A DNA stretch of 47,139 bases, from positions 1 through 47,139 of the forward strand of contig JAEOTS010000075.1 in NCBI GenBank assembly GCA_016839745.1, in the 5' to 3' direction. The DNA is from Promethearchaeota archaeon. GTDB taxonomy: Archaea > Asgardarchaeota > Lokiarchaeia > Sigyniarchaeales > SOKP01. A program made the position numbers and the translations under genes. The notes under the pieces are model-generated. The model was not told the DNA's origin. It saw only the letters and a program-made list of their open reading frames with translations, and searched no databases. Position 1 is the first letter of the stretch. Every line of letters begins with the position of its first letter. Of this stretch, positions 36,409 to 44,424 are shown piece by piece.

Positions 36409-36448
36409 AACTGATTGACTGAGAAAAATCGTTGTAAAAAGGTTCGAT

Positions 36449-36805
36449 ATGTCGTTTACTATTGAAATTTTGGAAGAAAAGAAAAACCCAATAATCGATC
36501 GAATGGAAATAAAATTTAGAATCGATCATTTTAACGCAAGCACGCCAAATAGGTTAGAAGTAAAGAAGAAAATTGCAGCAATAAAGAATGCTAACGAAAA
36601 ATTTACTATCATTCGCAACATTCAAACTCATTTTGGGGGTGCTTACGATGTAGGTTTAGCAAATATTTACGAGGAGGCTAAAGAGCTTCAATTCTACGAG
36701 CCTTTTCACATTCAAGTAAGGAACTTACCCAAAGATACACGATCAGAAGTTTACAAACTAAAAAAAAGAAAAGAACCTTATGGGCACTTATTTGATTACG
36801 AGTAA
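36449..36805 (+). CDS. rps24e: Ribosomal protein eS24
   Basis: A 118-residue small-subunit protein. FTIEILEEKKNPIIDRMEI, the basic VKKKIAAI helix and HFGGAYDVGLANIYEEAKE match eS24 along its length. It begins the eS24-eS31-kae1-bud32 run, 35 bases before eS31, an arrangement widely kept in archaea. Confidence 0.95.
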   Translation: MSFTIEILEEKKNPIIDRMEIKFRIDHFNASTPNRLEVKKKIAAIKNANEKFTIIRNIQTHFGGAYDVGLANIYEEAKELQFYEPFHIQVRNLPKDTRSEVYKLKKRKEPYGHLFDYE

Positions 36806-36840
36806 ATAAGTATAATAATTAATAAAAAAAATGAAAATCA

Positions 36841-37062
36841 ATGACCGACGCATCTAAATATTATAAGATTGAAGATGGAAAATTAGAAAGAACCCATAGA
36901 GCATGTCCTAAGTGTGGACCCTCGTTTTTTCTCGCTGATCACTATGATAGATCATCATGCGGGAAATGTGGATATACAGTATTTAAGAGAAAAGGTAAAA
37001 AGGGAGCTGCCACAGTTGCCCGAAGTAGAAGGACACCTCGAAAGCGTACGAAATCAGCATAG
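36841..37062 (+). CDS. rps27ae: Ribosomal protein eS31 (S27ae)
   Basis: A 73-residue zinc-binding small-subunit protein. [19 protein letters not shown] and SSCGKCGY give the four-cysteine site, and the C-terminus is very basic ([13 protein letters not shown]). Eukaryotes fuse this protein to ubiquitin; here no ubiquitin precedes it. It lies between eS24 and kae1. Confidence 0.95.
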   Translation: MTDASKYYKIEDGKLERTHRACPKCGPSFFLADHYDRSSCGKCGYTVFKRKGKKGAATVARSRRTPRKRTKSA

Positions 37063-37135
37063 ATTTAATAAACCATCTCACTCTTTTTCACCGTTTTCTT
37101 TTAACTCAACATGTTAACAATGCTATATGCATTTT

Positions 37136-37141
37136 AGGTGA
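37136..37141 (+). promoter_or_regulatory. AGGTGA ribosome binding site for kae1
   Basis: AGGTGA ends 5 bases before ATG 37147. The GTG at 37138 overlaps this site and is therefore not the start. Confidence 0.7.
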
Positions 37142-37146
37142 AATTT

Positions 37147-38169
37147 ATGAGTTTAAAAAACAAACTTGCCCTTGGTATAGAATCCACGGCACATACATGG
37201 AGTGTAGGTATCATTGATTTTAGTGGGAATGTAATAAGCCTAGTAAACGATATGTTTATCCCAGAAAAGGGAGGACTCCATCCTGTATTAGTGAGAGAAC
37301 AACACCTCAACAATTTTATGAGCGTAATAAATAGGGCTTTATCAGAAGCTTCAATTTCAATTAGAGATATTGATTTGATTGCGTTCAGTAAAAGTCCCGG
37401 TTTAGGTCCCATATTAAAAATTGGTGCTCAAGTTTCGAGATTGCTAAGTCAATTATTAGAGATTCCCATAGTAGCTGTTAATCACTGTATTGCTCACATA
37501 GAAATCGGGAGACTAATGTGCGAAATTGAAGACCCGCTCACTTTATATGTGTCAGGGGGAAATACGATAATTAGTGCGTACGAGTCTGGACGGTATCAAA
37601 TTTTCGGAGAAACGCTAGACATCCCTATTGGTAATTTAATTGATTCATTTGCGCGAGATGTTGGAATCCCTCATCCTGGGGGGCCAAAAATAGAAAAACT
37701 AGCTCTTGATTCAACCAAATATTTATCCTTGCCGTATATTGTGAAGGGTATGGATTTATCATTTTCGGGTCTCTATACAGCAACTAAAAGGTTAGTAGAA
37801 TCTAAAGATTATGGGAAAAAATATGATTTGAGCGATGTGGCTAATTCACTACAGGAAACTGCTTTTGCTATGCTCACTGAAGTTACAGAGAGAGCTTTAG
37901 CTCACACGGGTAAAAAGGAGGTATTATTAACGGGAGGCGTAGCTGCTAATAAAAAATTACAGGAAATGATCAAATACATTAGTAAAGAACATGATGCTAG
38001 GTTTGAGGCCGTTCCCTTAAAATACGCAGGAGATAATGGCGCAATGATTGGATGGACTGGAATATTAAGATATGAGGCTACAGGTGGGAATATCATATCA
38101 GATACAAAAATTAAGCCCAAAGAAAGAATGGATCAAATAACTATTCCTTGGAGAAATACGGGTGTTTGA
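37147..38169 (+). CDS. kae1: tRNA threonylcarbamoyladenosine synthase Kae1
   Basis: The catalytic subunit of the KEOPS complex that adds threonylcarbamoyl to A37 of ANN-decoding tRNAs. GIESTAHTWSVGIID begins the ASKHA fold, HCIAHIE supplies the metal histidines, YVSGGNT the nucleotide loop, and LTGGVAANKKLQ and GDNGAMIGW the C-terminal lobe. The start is ATG 37147, set by AGGTGA. Its end overlaps bud32 by 8 bases, so translation is probably coupled. Confidence 0.96.
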   Translation: MSLKNKLALGIESTAHTWSVGIIDFSGNVISLVNDMFIPEKGGLHPVLVREQHLNNFMSVINRALSEASISIRDIDLIAFSKSPGLGPILKIGAQVSRLLSQLLEIPIVAVNHCIAHIEIGRLMCEIEDPLTLYVSGGNTIISAYESGRYQIFGETLDIPIGNLIDSFARDVGIPHPGGPKIEKLALDSTKYLSLPYIVKGMDLSFSGLYTATKRLVESKDYGKKYDLSDVANSLQETAFAMLTEVTERALAHTGKKEVLLTGGVAANKKLQEMIKYISKEHDARFEAVPLKYAGDNGAMIGWTGILRYEATGGNIISDTKIKPKERMDQITIPWRNTGV

Positions 38170-38848
38170 AATAGTGACTAATGAAATTGTTATGGAAAAA
38201 ATTATTCATAAAGGAGCTGAAGCCAGCCTTATTTACGGTCATTGGTTTGGAAAAGAAGTTATATTTAAGCACCGCATCCCCAAAGGATATCGTACAGAAC
38301 AAATTGATAAAAAGCTAAGGGTTAATAGAACTCTTAATGAAGCTAAAGCTTTGATTAGAGTTAAAAATTATGGTGTAAAGGTTCCTCAAGTTTATGAAAT
38401 TGATACTAAAAACTCAATGATCGTAATGAAGTATATTAAAGGCAAAAAGTTAAAGGAAGCTTTAAACTCAATAGTCAACGAGAAAAAGGTGCTATATTTA
38501 AAAGAAGTCGGCAAGAATATTGCTATCTTACATAAAAATGGGCATGTTCACGGGGATATCACTACAAGCAATGTTATCATAACAGAAACTCAAGATATTT
38601 TCATTATTGATTTTGGTCTTCACGATTATTCTGATTATATCGAAGATAAAAGTACTGATTTGCATTTGTTTAAAAGAGTATTAATATCATCCCATGGTAA
38701 TGATTTTACTATATGTTTTGAAGCCTTTTTAGAAGGATATCGAGAAGGATATGGACCAGAAAAGATAAAGGAGTGTAAGGAAATTATAAAAAATATTACA
38801 TTAATCGAAACAAGGGGTCGCTATGTTAAAAAAGAAGATAGACTATAA
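38162..38848 (+). CDS. bud32: KEOPS kinase Bud32
   Basis: A 228-residue atypical protein kinase/ATPase of KEOPS that partners Kae1. GAEASLIYG is the short glycine loop, HVHGDITTSNVII the catalytic loop and IIDFGLHDYS the metal loop. The GTG start overlaps kae1; ATG 38192, ten codons later, would also give a normal Bud32 N-terminus (MEKIIHKGAEA). It is separate from Kae1 rather than fused. Confidence 0.93.
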   Translation: MFEIVTNEIVMEKIIHKGAEASLIYGHWFGKEVIFKHRIPKGYRTEQIDKKLRVNRTLNEAKALIRVKNYGVKVPQVYEIDTKNSMIVMKYIKGKKLKEALNSIVNEKKVLYLKEVGKNIAILHKNGHVHGDITTSNVIITETQDIFIIDFGLHDYSDYIEDKSTDLHLFKRVLISSHGNDFTICFEAFLEGYREGYGPEKIKECKEIIKNITLIETRGRYVKKEDRL

Positions 38849-39102
38849 AGTAAAATTTTTTCAATTGACCTTAAATTTATAACATTAATTGTTCATTTCA
38901 CTGATAAAAACATCAAAATTATTTACATCTGACTTAGAACTCTTTAAATACTTCTATAATCAGAGAGATAATTTTATATACAAGTTTAACTTATAATTTA
39001 TTATCTAAAAGTTGGATTTAGTTAAGGGTTAAACATATTAGATCGGTTGTACTATTACTTGATCCATCTTTCTGAACCTATATTTGAAAATTAATAATTT
39101 TA

Positions 39103-39315
39103 GTGAAATTTAAATTGTCGAATCCTAAAAAAGAGAAGAAACCAGCAATGCAAAATATTACTATTAACATTCCTGATATATATGATGTAAACATTCAAAA
39201 ACTCATCAAAATGAAAGTTGTTCCTAGTCGTTCAGAGGCAATTAGAACCGCTCTAAGAGAATTTTTTCACAGTGAATATGAAAATTTGCAATTATTAGGA
39301 TTTTTTGACGAGTAG
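39103..39315 (+). CDS. Ribbon-helix-helix (CopG-like) regulator
   Basis: A 70-residue protein. ITINIPDIYDVNIQKLIKMK followed by SRSEAIRTALREFF is a classic ribbon-helix-helix: a strand, helix A, and SRSEAIR starting helix B. Such proteins dimerise and bind DNA. The start is GTG 39103 or ATG 39148; only the later one would begin just before the strand. The gap before it (38849-39102) is A/T-rich with TATA-like elements at about 38946-38955 and 38972-38982. Confidence 0.75.
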   Translation: MKFKLSNPKKEKKPAMQNITINIPDIYDVNIQKLIKMKVVPSRSEAIRTALREFFHSEYENLQLLGFFDE

Positions 39316-39337
39316 AACCAAAAAAGAATTAAAATTA

Positions 39338-39574
39338 TTATCTTCGTTTTCGAATTTTTCTTGCTTCTCTTTCTACTTCTCTTAAGATAACAATATCATT
39401 AACTTGTATGGGACCCTTAACATTTCTTGTTAAAATTCGGTTTCTATCCGGGCCTTCAAGGATTCTCACTTTAATTTGACTAATCTCACCTGTTAAACCA
39501 GTTCTACCAACGATCTGAATTACTTCAGCAGGAATTGAATAATCCTGTGAGTCTTTCCCTTTTGATTTATCCAT
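39338..39574 (-). CDS. rps28e: Ribosomal protein eS28
   Basis: A 78-residue small-subunit protein. [23 protein letters not shown] and [17 protein letters not shown] segments and the basic end fit eS28. It follows eL8 by 23 bases, the usual archaeal order. Confidence 0.95.
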   Translation of the reverse strand: MDKSKGKDSQDYSIPAEVIQIVGRTGLTGEISQIKVRILEGPDRNRILTRNVKGPIQVNDIVILREVEREARKIRKRR

Positions 39575-39597
39575 TTTTGCTAAGATTTTTCACCGTA

Positions 39598-39969
39598 TTA
39601 TTTTTTTAATGCTTCTAGCTTCTTTATAATATCTTCTAATTCTCGATCGTTACCAGTACCTACATTTTCAATTGCAATTGCAGAAGAAGCAACATTAATG
39701 CGAGCTGAATTCCCTAATTCCTTCTTTGTTGAAACATAACAAAAGGGAATACTTTTTTCTTCGCAAAGTAATGGAATGTGAAATAAAATCTCTGGTGGGG
39801 TAACGTCTTCCGCCATAATAACTAGCTTTGCTAAGCTTCTTTCAATTGACTTTGTAACCTCGTTCATCCCTTTTCTAATTTTAGAATCGCGAGTCCCAGC
39901 TATTTTATTCAATGACTCCTTAATGCCGTTTTTCAGATCGTCAGGAACTTTAAATTTTACATAACTCAT
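39598..39969 (-). CDS. rpl7ae: Ribosomal protein eL8 (L7Ae)
   Basis: A 123-residue kink-turn-binding protein of the large subunit, also a core protein of C/D and H/ACA sRNPs and archaeal RNase P. KGMNEVTKSIERSLAKLVIMAEDV and the CEEKSIPFCYVSTKKELG block are the RNA-binding face. ATG 39969 is preferred over an in-frame TTG 15 bases upstream because GGAAAGAG sits just before the ATG. eS28 follows. Confidence 0.95.
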   Translation of the reverse strand: MSYVKFKVPDDLKNGIKESLNKIAGTRDSKIRKGMNEVTKSIERSLAKLVIMAEDVTPPEILFHIPLLCEEKSIPFCYVSTKKELGNSARINVASSAIAIENVGTGNDRELEDIIKKLEALKK

Positions 39970-40124
39970 TTTTTCTCTTTCCAATATATTTGTTTTAATA
40001 TATTATCATAAATCATCGATTTTTAATGTATTAATTAATTTTGGATATAAAATAAAATTTTTGATTTAAAGGTTTAGCCTATAATAGTAAAATTTTTTTA
40101 GAATACTTCTTTTAGTTATTTATA

Positions 40125-40325
40125 ATGATTATTCCGATAAGATGCTTTTCGTGCGGTAAACTAATTGCTCATATTTATAAACCTTATTTAGAGCTATTGG
40201 AAAAAGGTGAGAGATCAGAAGACGCTTTTAAACAATTAGGTCTTGAAAGATTTTGCTGCCAACGCATGATAGTCGGCCATGTAGATTTGATAGACGATCT
40301 TTTAAAGTTCTCAAGATTGCAGTAG
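40125..40325 (+). CDS. rpo10: RNA polymerase subunit Rpo10 (RpoN)
   Basis: A 66-residue zinc-binding polymerase assembly subunit. PIRCFSCGK at the N-terminus and the adjacent-cysteine motif RFCCQRM are the RPB10 signature. It is on its own, divergent from eL8. Confidence 0.95.
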   Translation: MIIPIRCFSCGKLIAHIYKPYLELLEKGERSEDAFKQLGLERFCCQRMIVGHVDLIDDLLKFSRLQ

Positions 40326-40375
40326 TCTTAAAAAAAAGAATAGATTTTAGATTTATTAGCTTTTAAAGATTTATT

Positions 40376-40828
40376 TTACATTTTCTTAGCCAAATTAATT
40401 CCGTATTCTTTACATTTTGATACGTCTTCTTCTACAATTGGACCTTTCATTCCACCAACTTTTATTGATAACCCAGGAAGAGCCATGGTTGAATTTGGAA
40501 CTTTCTCATTTACTTGTTTTTCCATCTTCTTAACAGCTTTTTCAAAGTCTTTTCCCATGTAGGTGTCAAAAACAGCAAATGAATTGGCTTTTACGGCAGT
40601 ACTGGAAAGATTACTTATAAATTTCTTAATACTCTTTATATGGCTTCCCATATGATTTGGAGATCCAATTACTATTAAATCGTAAGTCTTATCATCGTTA
40701 AGATCAACATCTTTTACATTCTTAACTTCCGTTATGTTGCTCTCAACTGAGTTAATTCCATCAGCAATATCTTCTGCACACTGTTGAGTATTTCCATGTT
40801 TTGTATCATAAACAACTAAAACTTTCAT
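40376..40828 (-). CDS. Flavodoxin
   Basis: A 150-residue FMN protein. VYDTKHGNTQQCAEDIADG is the phosphate loop, GSPNHMGSHIKS the isoalloxazine loop. It carries single electrons between redox partners. ATG 40828 is chosen because AGGTA lies ahead of it; a TTG 21 bases upstream is less likely. It is downstream of eL24 on the same strand, 83 bases apart. Confidence 0.88.
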   Translation of the reverse strand: MKVLVVYDTKHGNTQQCAEDIADGINSVESNITEVKNVKDVDLNDDKTYDLIVIGSPNHMGSHIKSIKKFISNLSSTAVKANSFAVFDTYMGKDFEKAVKKMEKQVNEKVPNSTMALPGLSIKVGGMKGPIVEEDVSKCKEYGINLAKKM

Positions 40829-40911
40829 TATATTTTTTACCTTTTTCAAAATTGAATTATAGTTTAATTTAGAGTAATGTAAAATAAATAATTAGGTTTT
40901 TTAAAAAATCC

Positions 40912-41094
40912 TTACTCTTTTCCATATAAGCTAGTCCATCTCACATGTCTGGGGTTACGTTTCTGAACCAGCATAGCAGTTCGACATTTATGTGTACAGA
41001 AATTAAATATAGTTCCGTCTTTTTTAATGTACATGTGTCCTTTTCCGATGGGAATGTCATATCCACAAAAAGAACATCGCTTTACTTTAACCAT
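40912..41094 (-). CDS. rpl24e: Ribosomal protein eL24
   Basis: A 60-residue zinc protein of the large subunit: RCSFCGYDIPIGKGHMYIK, then FCTHKCR, then KRNPRHVRWT, all diagnostic of eL24. It lies 38 bases after eS6. Confidence 0.95.
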   Translation of the reverse strand: MVKVKRCSFCGYDIPIGKGHMYIKKDGTIFNFCTHKCRTAMLVQKRNPRHVRWTSLYGKE

Positions 41095-41132
41095 GGAATT
41101 TTCATCTCAATTTGCTAATAAGCTCAATCCTA

Positions 41133-41534
41133 TTATTCTTTCGATTTAAAAAGTTCGGTCTCTCCATATTTTAATATTTTAAGGTTAATAAGCGTCATAT
41201 CGAACGTAATTTCGTTGCCCCTAACTGTTTTTCTTCTTTTTTCCCCTTTTCTTCTTGGTTTGTAACCGATTGCTCTTTTGGAAACTAAAATTCTCTTTTT
41301 TACGGGGCCATGAACGTCTTTTCTCATAGGAAATCCGCTAGCATCAGAACCACCTGTGATCTCGAAATCGTAGTTAGGAAAACCAATAAGACCTCCATTG
41401 ATAGTATCCCCTATCTTCATACCTTCAAAGCGAAATTTCTTCTCGTCTATCTCAATTAATTTAGATAATCCTTTACCTGGTCCTGAGGTCCCACCGGATA
41501 TATTTAACTTATATACTCTCTTATCTGAGCTCAT
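41133..41534 (-). CDS. rps6e: Ribosomal protein eS6
   Basis: A 133-residue small-subunit protein. KGLSKLIEIDEKKFRFEGMKIGD, the glycine-rich ITGGSDASGFPMRKDV and the basic RRKGEKRRKTVRG segments match archaeal eS6. It begins the minus-strand set eS6-eL24-flavodoxin. Confidence 0.95.
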   Translation of the reverse strand: MSSDKRVYKLNISGGTSGPGKGLSKLIEIDEKKFRFEGMKIGDTINGGLIGFPNYDFEITGGSDASGFPMRKDVHGPVKKRILVSKRAIGYKPRRKGEKRRKTVRGNEITFDMTLINLKILKYGETELFKSKE

Positions 41535-41705
41535 TATTATCGAACTAACAAAAAGGAAATTACTAAGATAAATATCTTAAAATTTAAAAATTTTATTGAT
41601 TTTGTGTTCTAAAGAAATTTTCTGAGAATATTATGAAAAAAAATACAATTTATTTTAAAGATCACCTCCTATTAAAAATATAGAACTAAGTTGGGATTTA
41701 ATTAA

Positions 41706-42479
41706 ATGGTACAGATTTTTGAAGCTCTTGAAGTGAGAGAAGACCCTTTTTTTCTTACCGTAGAAGTTGAGGAAGGAGAAAAAGTTGCGGATGTACTTAA
41801 TAATATGAATAGTCATAAAGTCTATTTGCTAGTAGATCACGATACTAAGAGAATTTGGACTTATAATGGCCAGAATAGCCCCCTAAAACTTCAATTTTAC
41901 GGTGGAACCCTAGCTGGAATGTTGCGTAAGCAGATAGGAATATTCTATAGAGTTTTCCCGTTAAATAAATATGCTATGGAAGATCCCGAATATCAAGAAG
42001 TAATGGATAAACCTATTGGACCTGGAAAAGCGAAGACAATAGAAAAAAAAGATTTTTCTAAATCAGCAACGCAGAGCGCATTAAGAGATATAATTATTCA
42101 TAATCCAAGATTAAGTAAAGCTTTGGAAAATATAAATTCTTTTTCTATACCAGAGGATTTTAGAAGAATATTCTTGATTGTGGCAGGTACAATTTATTCT
42201 GGCGAAGAAACTCCGAAATCGGTTCTATCTGAGGAAGAAAGTTCTGAATCCTTAGTAAAAATGGGTAGATTAAACAATGGTTTTACCTTCTTCGATGACC
42301 GTAATTATTCTACTAGAGTAGTAGTAAAGAATAGATCCATCCAAGGGATTGAATTATTTGTGCACGATTACGATAAAATGCCTGTTGTTCAAATTAAATC
42401 TCCCATTATTCATGAAGAAAAAATTAGCAAAAAGGGGGATATGGATAAACTAATTGATGCTTTTCAATTTCCAAAATAG
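41706..42479 (+). CDS. Possible gelsolin-fold protein of unknown function
   Basis: A 257-residue soluble protein. Residues about 5-90 (a HKVYLLVDHD strand, IWTYNG, then a helix with LAGMLRKQ and IFYRVFPL) look like a gelsolin/villin-type domain, in which a strand ending in iWxGxG-like residues packs on a long helix. Asgard gelsolins regulate actin in vitro, so an actin-linked role is possible but unproven. The remaining about 165 residues have no recognised domain; the last about 60 (FTFFDDRNYST, VVQIKSP) are strand-rich. No ribosome binding site is obvious. Confidence 0.45.
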   Translation: MVQIFEALEVREDPFFLTVEVEEGEKVADVLNNMNSHKVYLLVDHDTKRIWTYNGQNSPLKLQFYGGTLAGMLRKQIGIFYRVFPLNKYAMEDPEYQEVMDKPIGPGKAKTIEKKDFSKSATQSALRDIIIHNPRLSKALENINSFSIPEDFRRIFLIVAGTIYSGEETPKSVLSEEESSESLVKMGRLNNGFTFFDDRNYSTRVVVKNRSIQGIELFVHDYDKMPVVQIKSPIIHEEKISKKGDMDKLIDAFQFPK

Positions 42480-42579
42480 CTACCTGATGTCGAAATTGAC
42501 AATAAAGAGATAAGAGAAGGGGAAAGCTGAAGCTATAACCAATGCGAGAAAGGCAATAACTGTACAGATTATAATTATA

Positions 42580-43911
42580 ATGATTCTTTTAATAAACCCA
42601 AAAACCACTAAACCTACAGAATTTCAAACTGACTTTTTTAGAGAACCTAACCTAGGAATTTTATATTTAGCAGCTATTTTAGACCACAAGAACATTCCCG
42701 TAGAAATTTTAGATTTAGAACAGTATTATGATTTAGAAAATGATGTTATAACAAAAATTATTATAGAGAAAATTAAGCTACACGATATAATTGGAATTAC
42801 TTCACTTACTAATACATTTCATATAACAATTTGGATAGCTAAAATAATAAAAAATTATAGTAGAAAGAAGATTATTGTTCTGGGAGGTCCTCATGTGTCT
42901 TTTAAATACGAGGAAATTCTAAACAAAGAAGATACAATCGATTTTATATGCGTTAAAGAATCGGAAAATTCCTTTCCGCAATTGGTTGATCTCATTATAG
43001 ATGTTTTAAATAAAAATGGACTTATTCACGATTACGAAAGAGAATTGGACAAGATTAATGGAATAGCATATAAGAATTTAAAAGGTGAGATTGTACATAC
43101 AGATTTTCCCAAACCAGTTGATGTAGACAATTTACCCTTGCCTGCAAGATATCTTTTATCCCAGGAAAACTTCTACTATAGAGTAGCGAGTGTTATAATT
43201 AATAGGGGGTGTCCAAATCAATGTTCATTTTGTTCTAGGCAAAAAATGTCTCCAGTCGTCCGAATAAGGAGTCTCGATTCAATTTTATCTGAAATTCGAG
43301 ATATCGCAACATATCAAACGTACGACTATATCAACTTTTACGACAATATAAATATTAATAGGAAATTCTTCCACGGCTTTTGTAGATTATTTATTGACAA
43401 TAAGATTACCATTCCTTGGGGTTGTGAACTACGGGTTGATACTATAACCTCAAAAGATGCAATTCTGTTAAAAGAAGCAGGTTGTCGGTTAGTTGCAACT
43501 GGAATAGAATCCGCAAGTCTCGAAGTTCTTAAAAACAATTTAAAATATCAAGATCCTAATCAAGTAGTGATTGGTATAAAACATTTAAAAGCAGTTAAAA
43601 TTCCTATTCAAGCGTACTTTGTATTAGGTTTACCCGGGGAAACTGAGCGTAGTTTTTATAAAACTGTTGAATTCATCAAAAGTTTACCGTTTAATCGAGA
43701 GGATAGGATTAATTATTTTGCAGCCACACCTTATCCTGGTTCACGCTTATGGGATGAGAGGGATTCATTTAAACTAAAGATTGTAGAACAAGATTTTACT
43801 AAATATGATTGTCAACATCTAATCTTTGAAACTCAAGATTTAGACTTAAAGAAATTGCACAATTTACTTCGTATCGCTAAAGAGACAGAAAAATTGTTTT
43901 CTCAACCTTAA
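42580..43911 (+). CDS. B12-binding-type radical SAM protein
   Basis: A 443-residue protein of the cobalamin-binding radical SAM class. Residues about 1-160 are a Rossmann-like B12-binding domain (LGILYLAAIL, IGITSLTNTF, VLGGPHVSF), without the DxHxxG cobalt-ligand motif, so cobalamin would bind base-off without His or not at all. Residues about 205-400 are the radical SAM barrel with C211-x3-C215-x2-C218 (CPNQCSFC) and GLPGETERSF. Members methylate or rearrange varied substrates; this one is not identified. Its stop overlaps the end of the next, convergent gene. Confidence 0.85.
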   Translation: MILLINPKTTKPTEFQTDFFREPNLGILYLAAILDHKNIPVEILDLEQYYDLENDVITKIIIEKIKLHDIIGITSLTNTFHITIWIAKIIKNYSRKKIIVLGGPHVSFKYEEILNKEDTIDFICVKESENSFPQLVDLIIDVLNKNGLIHDYERELDKINGIAYKNLKGEIVHTDFPKPVDVDNLPLPARYLLSQENFYYRVASVIINRGCPNQCSFCSRQKMSPVVRIRSLDSILSEIRDIATYQTYDYINFYDNININRKFFHGFCRLFIDNKITIPWGCELRVDTITSKDAILLKEAGCRLVATGIESASLEVLKNNLKYQDPNQVVIGIKHLKAVKIPIQAYFVLGLPGETERSFYKTVEFIKSLPFNREDRINYFAATPYPGSRLWDERDSFKLKIVEQDFTKYDCQHLIFETQDLDLKKLHNLLRIAKETEKLFSQP

Positions 43912-44207
43912 AATATTGATCTATGCGGTACACAATGAGGAAATGTTCGTGTAAAATGAGTAAAAGCAGTTTTTTCTTGACCCTTTGCAAGTAATGTCTT
44001 AATTTCTTCCAAATTTTCTTTTTGTATTTTATAGATATCCGGGTTTATGCCTTTTGTTTCTAAGACAGTAATTAAGGTGCTAAGGTACTCTGATAACACA
44101 GTTCCATCTCTTTCCTTAAATTTTCTAAAATCTTCTCGACAGGTAGTTAAAACTGTTGTTATATCGGGTTGTCTAGGATATCTTCCTTCAGATAATGCGT
44201 TTGACAT
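43908..44207 (-). CDS. Unknown 99-residue protein
   Basis: A 99-residue protein, not recognised. It is helical and soluble, with two widely spaced cysteines (C23 near the N-terminal third, C93 near the end). It overlaps the stop of the radical SAM gene by 4 bases in convergent orientation. Its promoter region is the dyad-rich segment shared with the divergent fae-hps gene. Confidence 0.5.
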   Translation of the reverse strand: MSNALSEGRYPRQPDITTVLTTCREDFRKFKERDGTVLSEYLSTLITVLETKGINPDIYKIQKENLEEIKTLLAKGQEKTAFTHFTRTFPHCVPHRSIF

Positions 44208-44226
44208 TTTTTAATTTCACACATCT

Positions 44227-44276
44227 ACAGAAAAATACAATTCTGTATTCTTTAAAGAACATATCAATTTTGATAT
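44227..44276. promoter_or_regulatory. Three successive inverted repeats upstream of fae-hps
   Basis: ACAGAA-8-TTCTGT (44227-44246), TTCTTTAAAGAA (44248-44259) and ATATCAA-2-TTGATAT (44261-44276) lie end to end in the gap between the divergent 99-residue gene and fae-hps. They look like protein-binding sites. The first two share a TTCT/AGAA core. Confidence 0.4.
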
Positions 44277-44322
44277 TTATAATTATCTACAATCTATTTT
44301 TTTATAAATAGGGGAAGGATAA

Positions 44323-44330
44323 TTTAAATA
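44323..44330 (+). promoter_or_regulatory. TATA box for fae-hps
   Basis: TTTAAATA preceded by GGAAGGATAA (a BRE-like purine stretch) is about 95 bases before the ATG at 44425, giving a leader near 70 bases. Confidence 0.5.
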
Positions 44331-44424
44331 ATGAGAAATAACTCTAATTTAATGTAGTTAAGAATTATTTTATAATATCTAAAACATATAAAAAAATAAA
44401 TAAGAATTAGGTACTGTACTTATT

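Noticed and set aside
36914..37117. 67-residue frame over eS31
   Set aside because: A frame-shifted reading of eS31 and its 3' end; no family features.
37138..37140. GTG as kae1 start
   Set aside because: It lies inside the AGGTGA ribosome binding site; ATG 37147 is correctly spaced from it.
38849..39102. Possible small RNA before the ribbon-helix-helix gene
   Set aside because: The stretch has TATA-like elements but no stable stem or conserved motif visible by eye.
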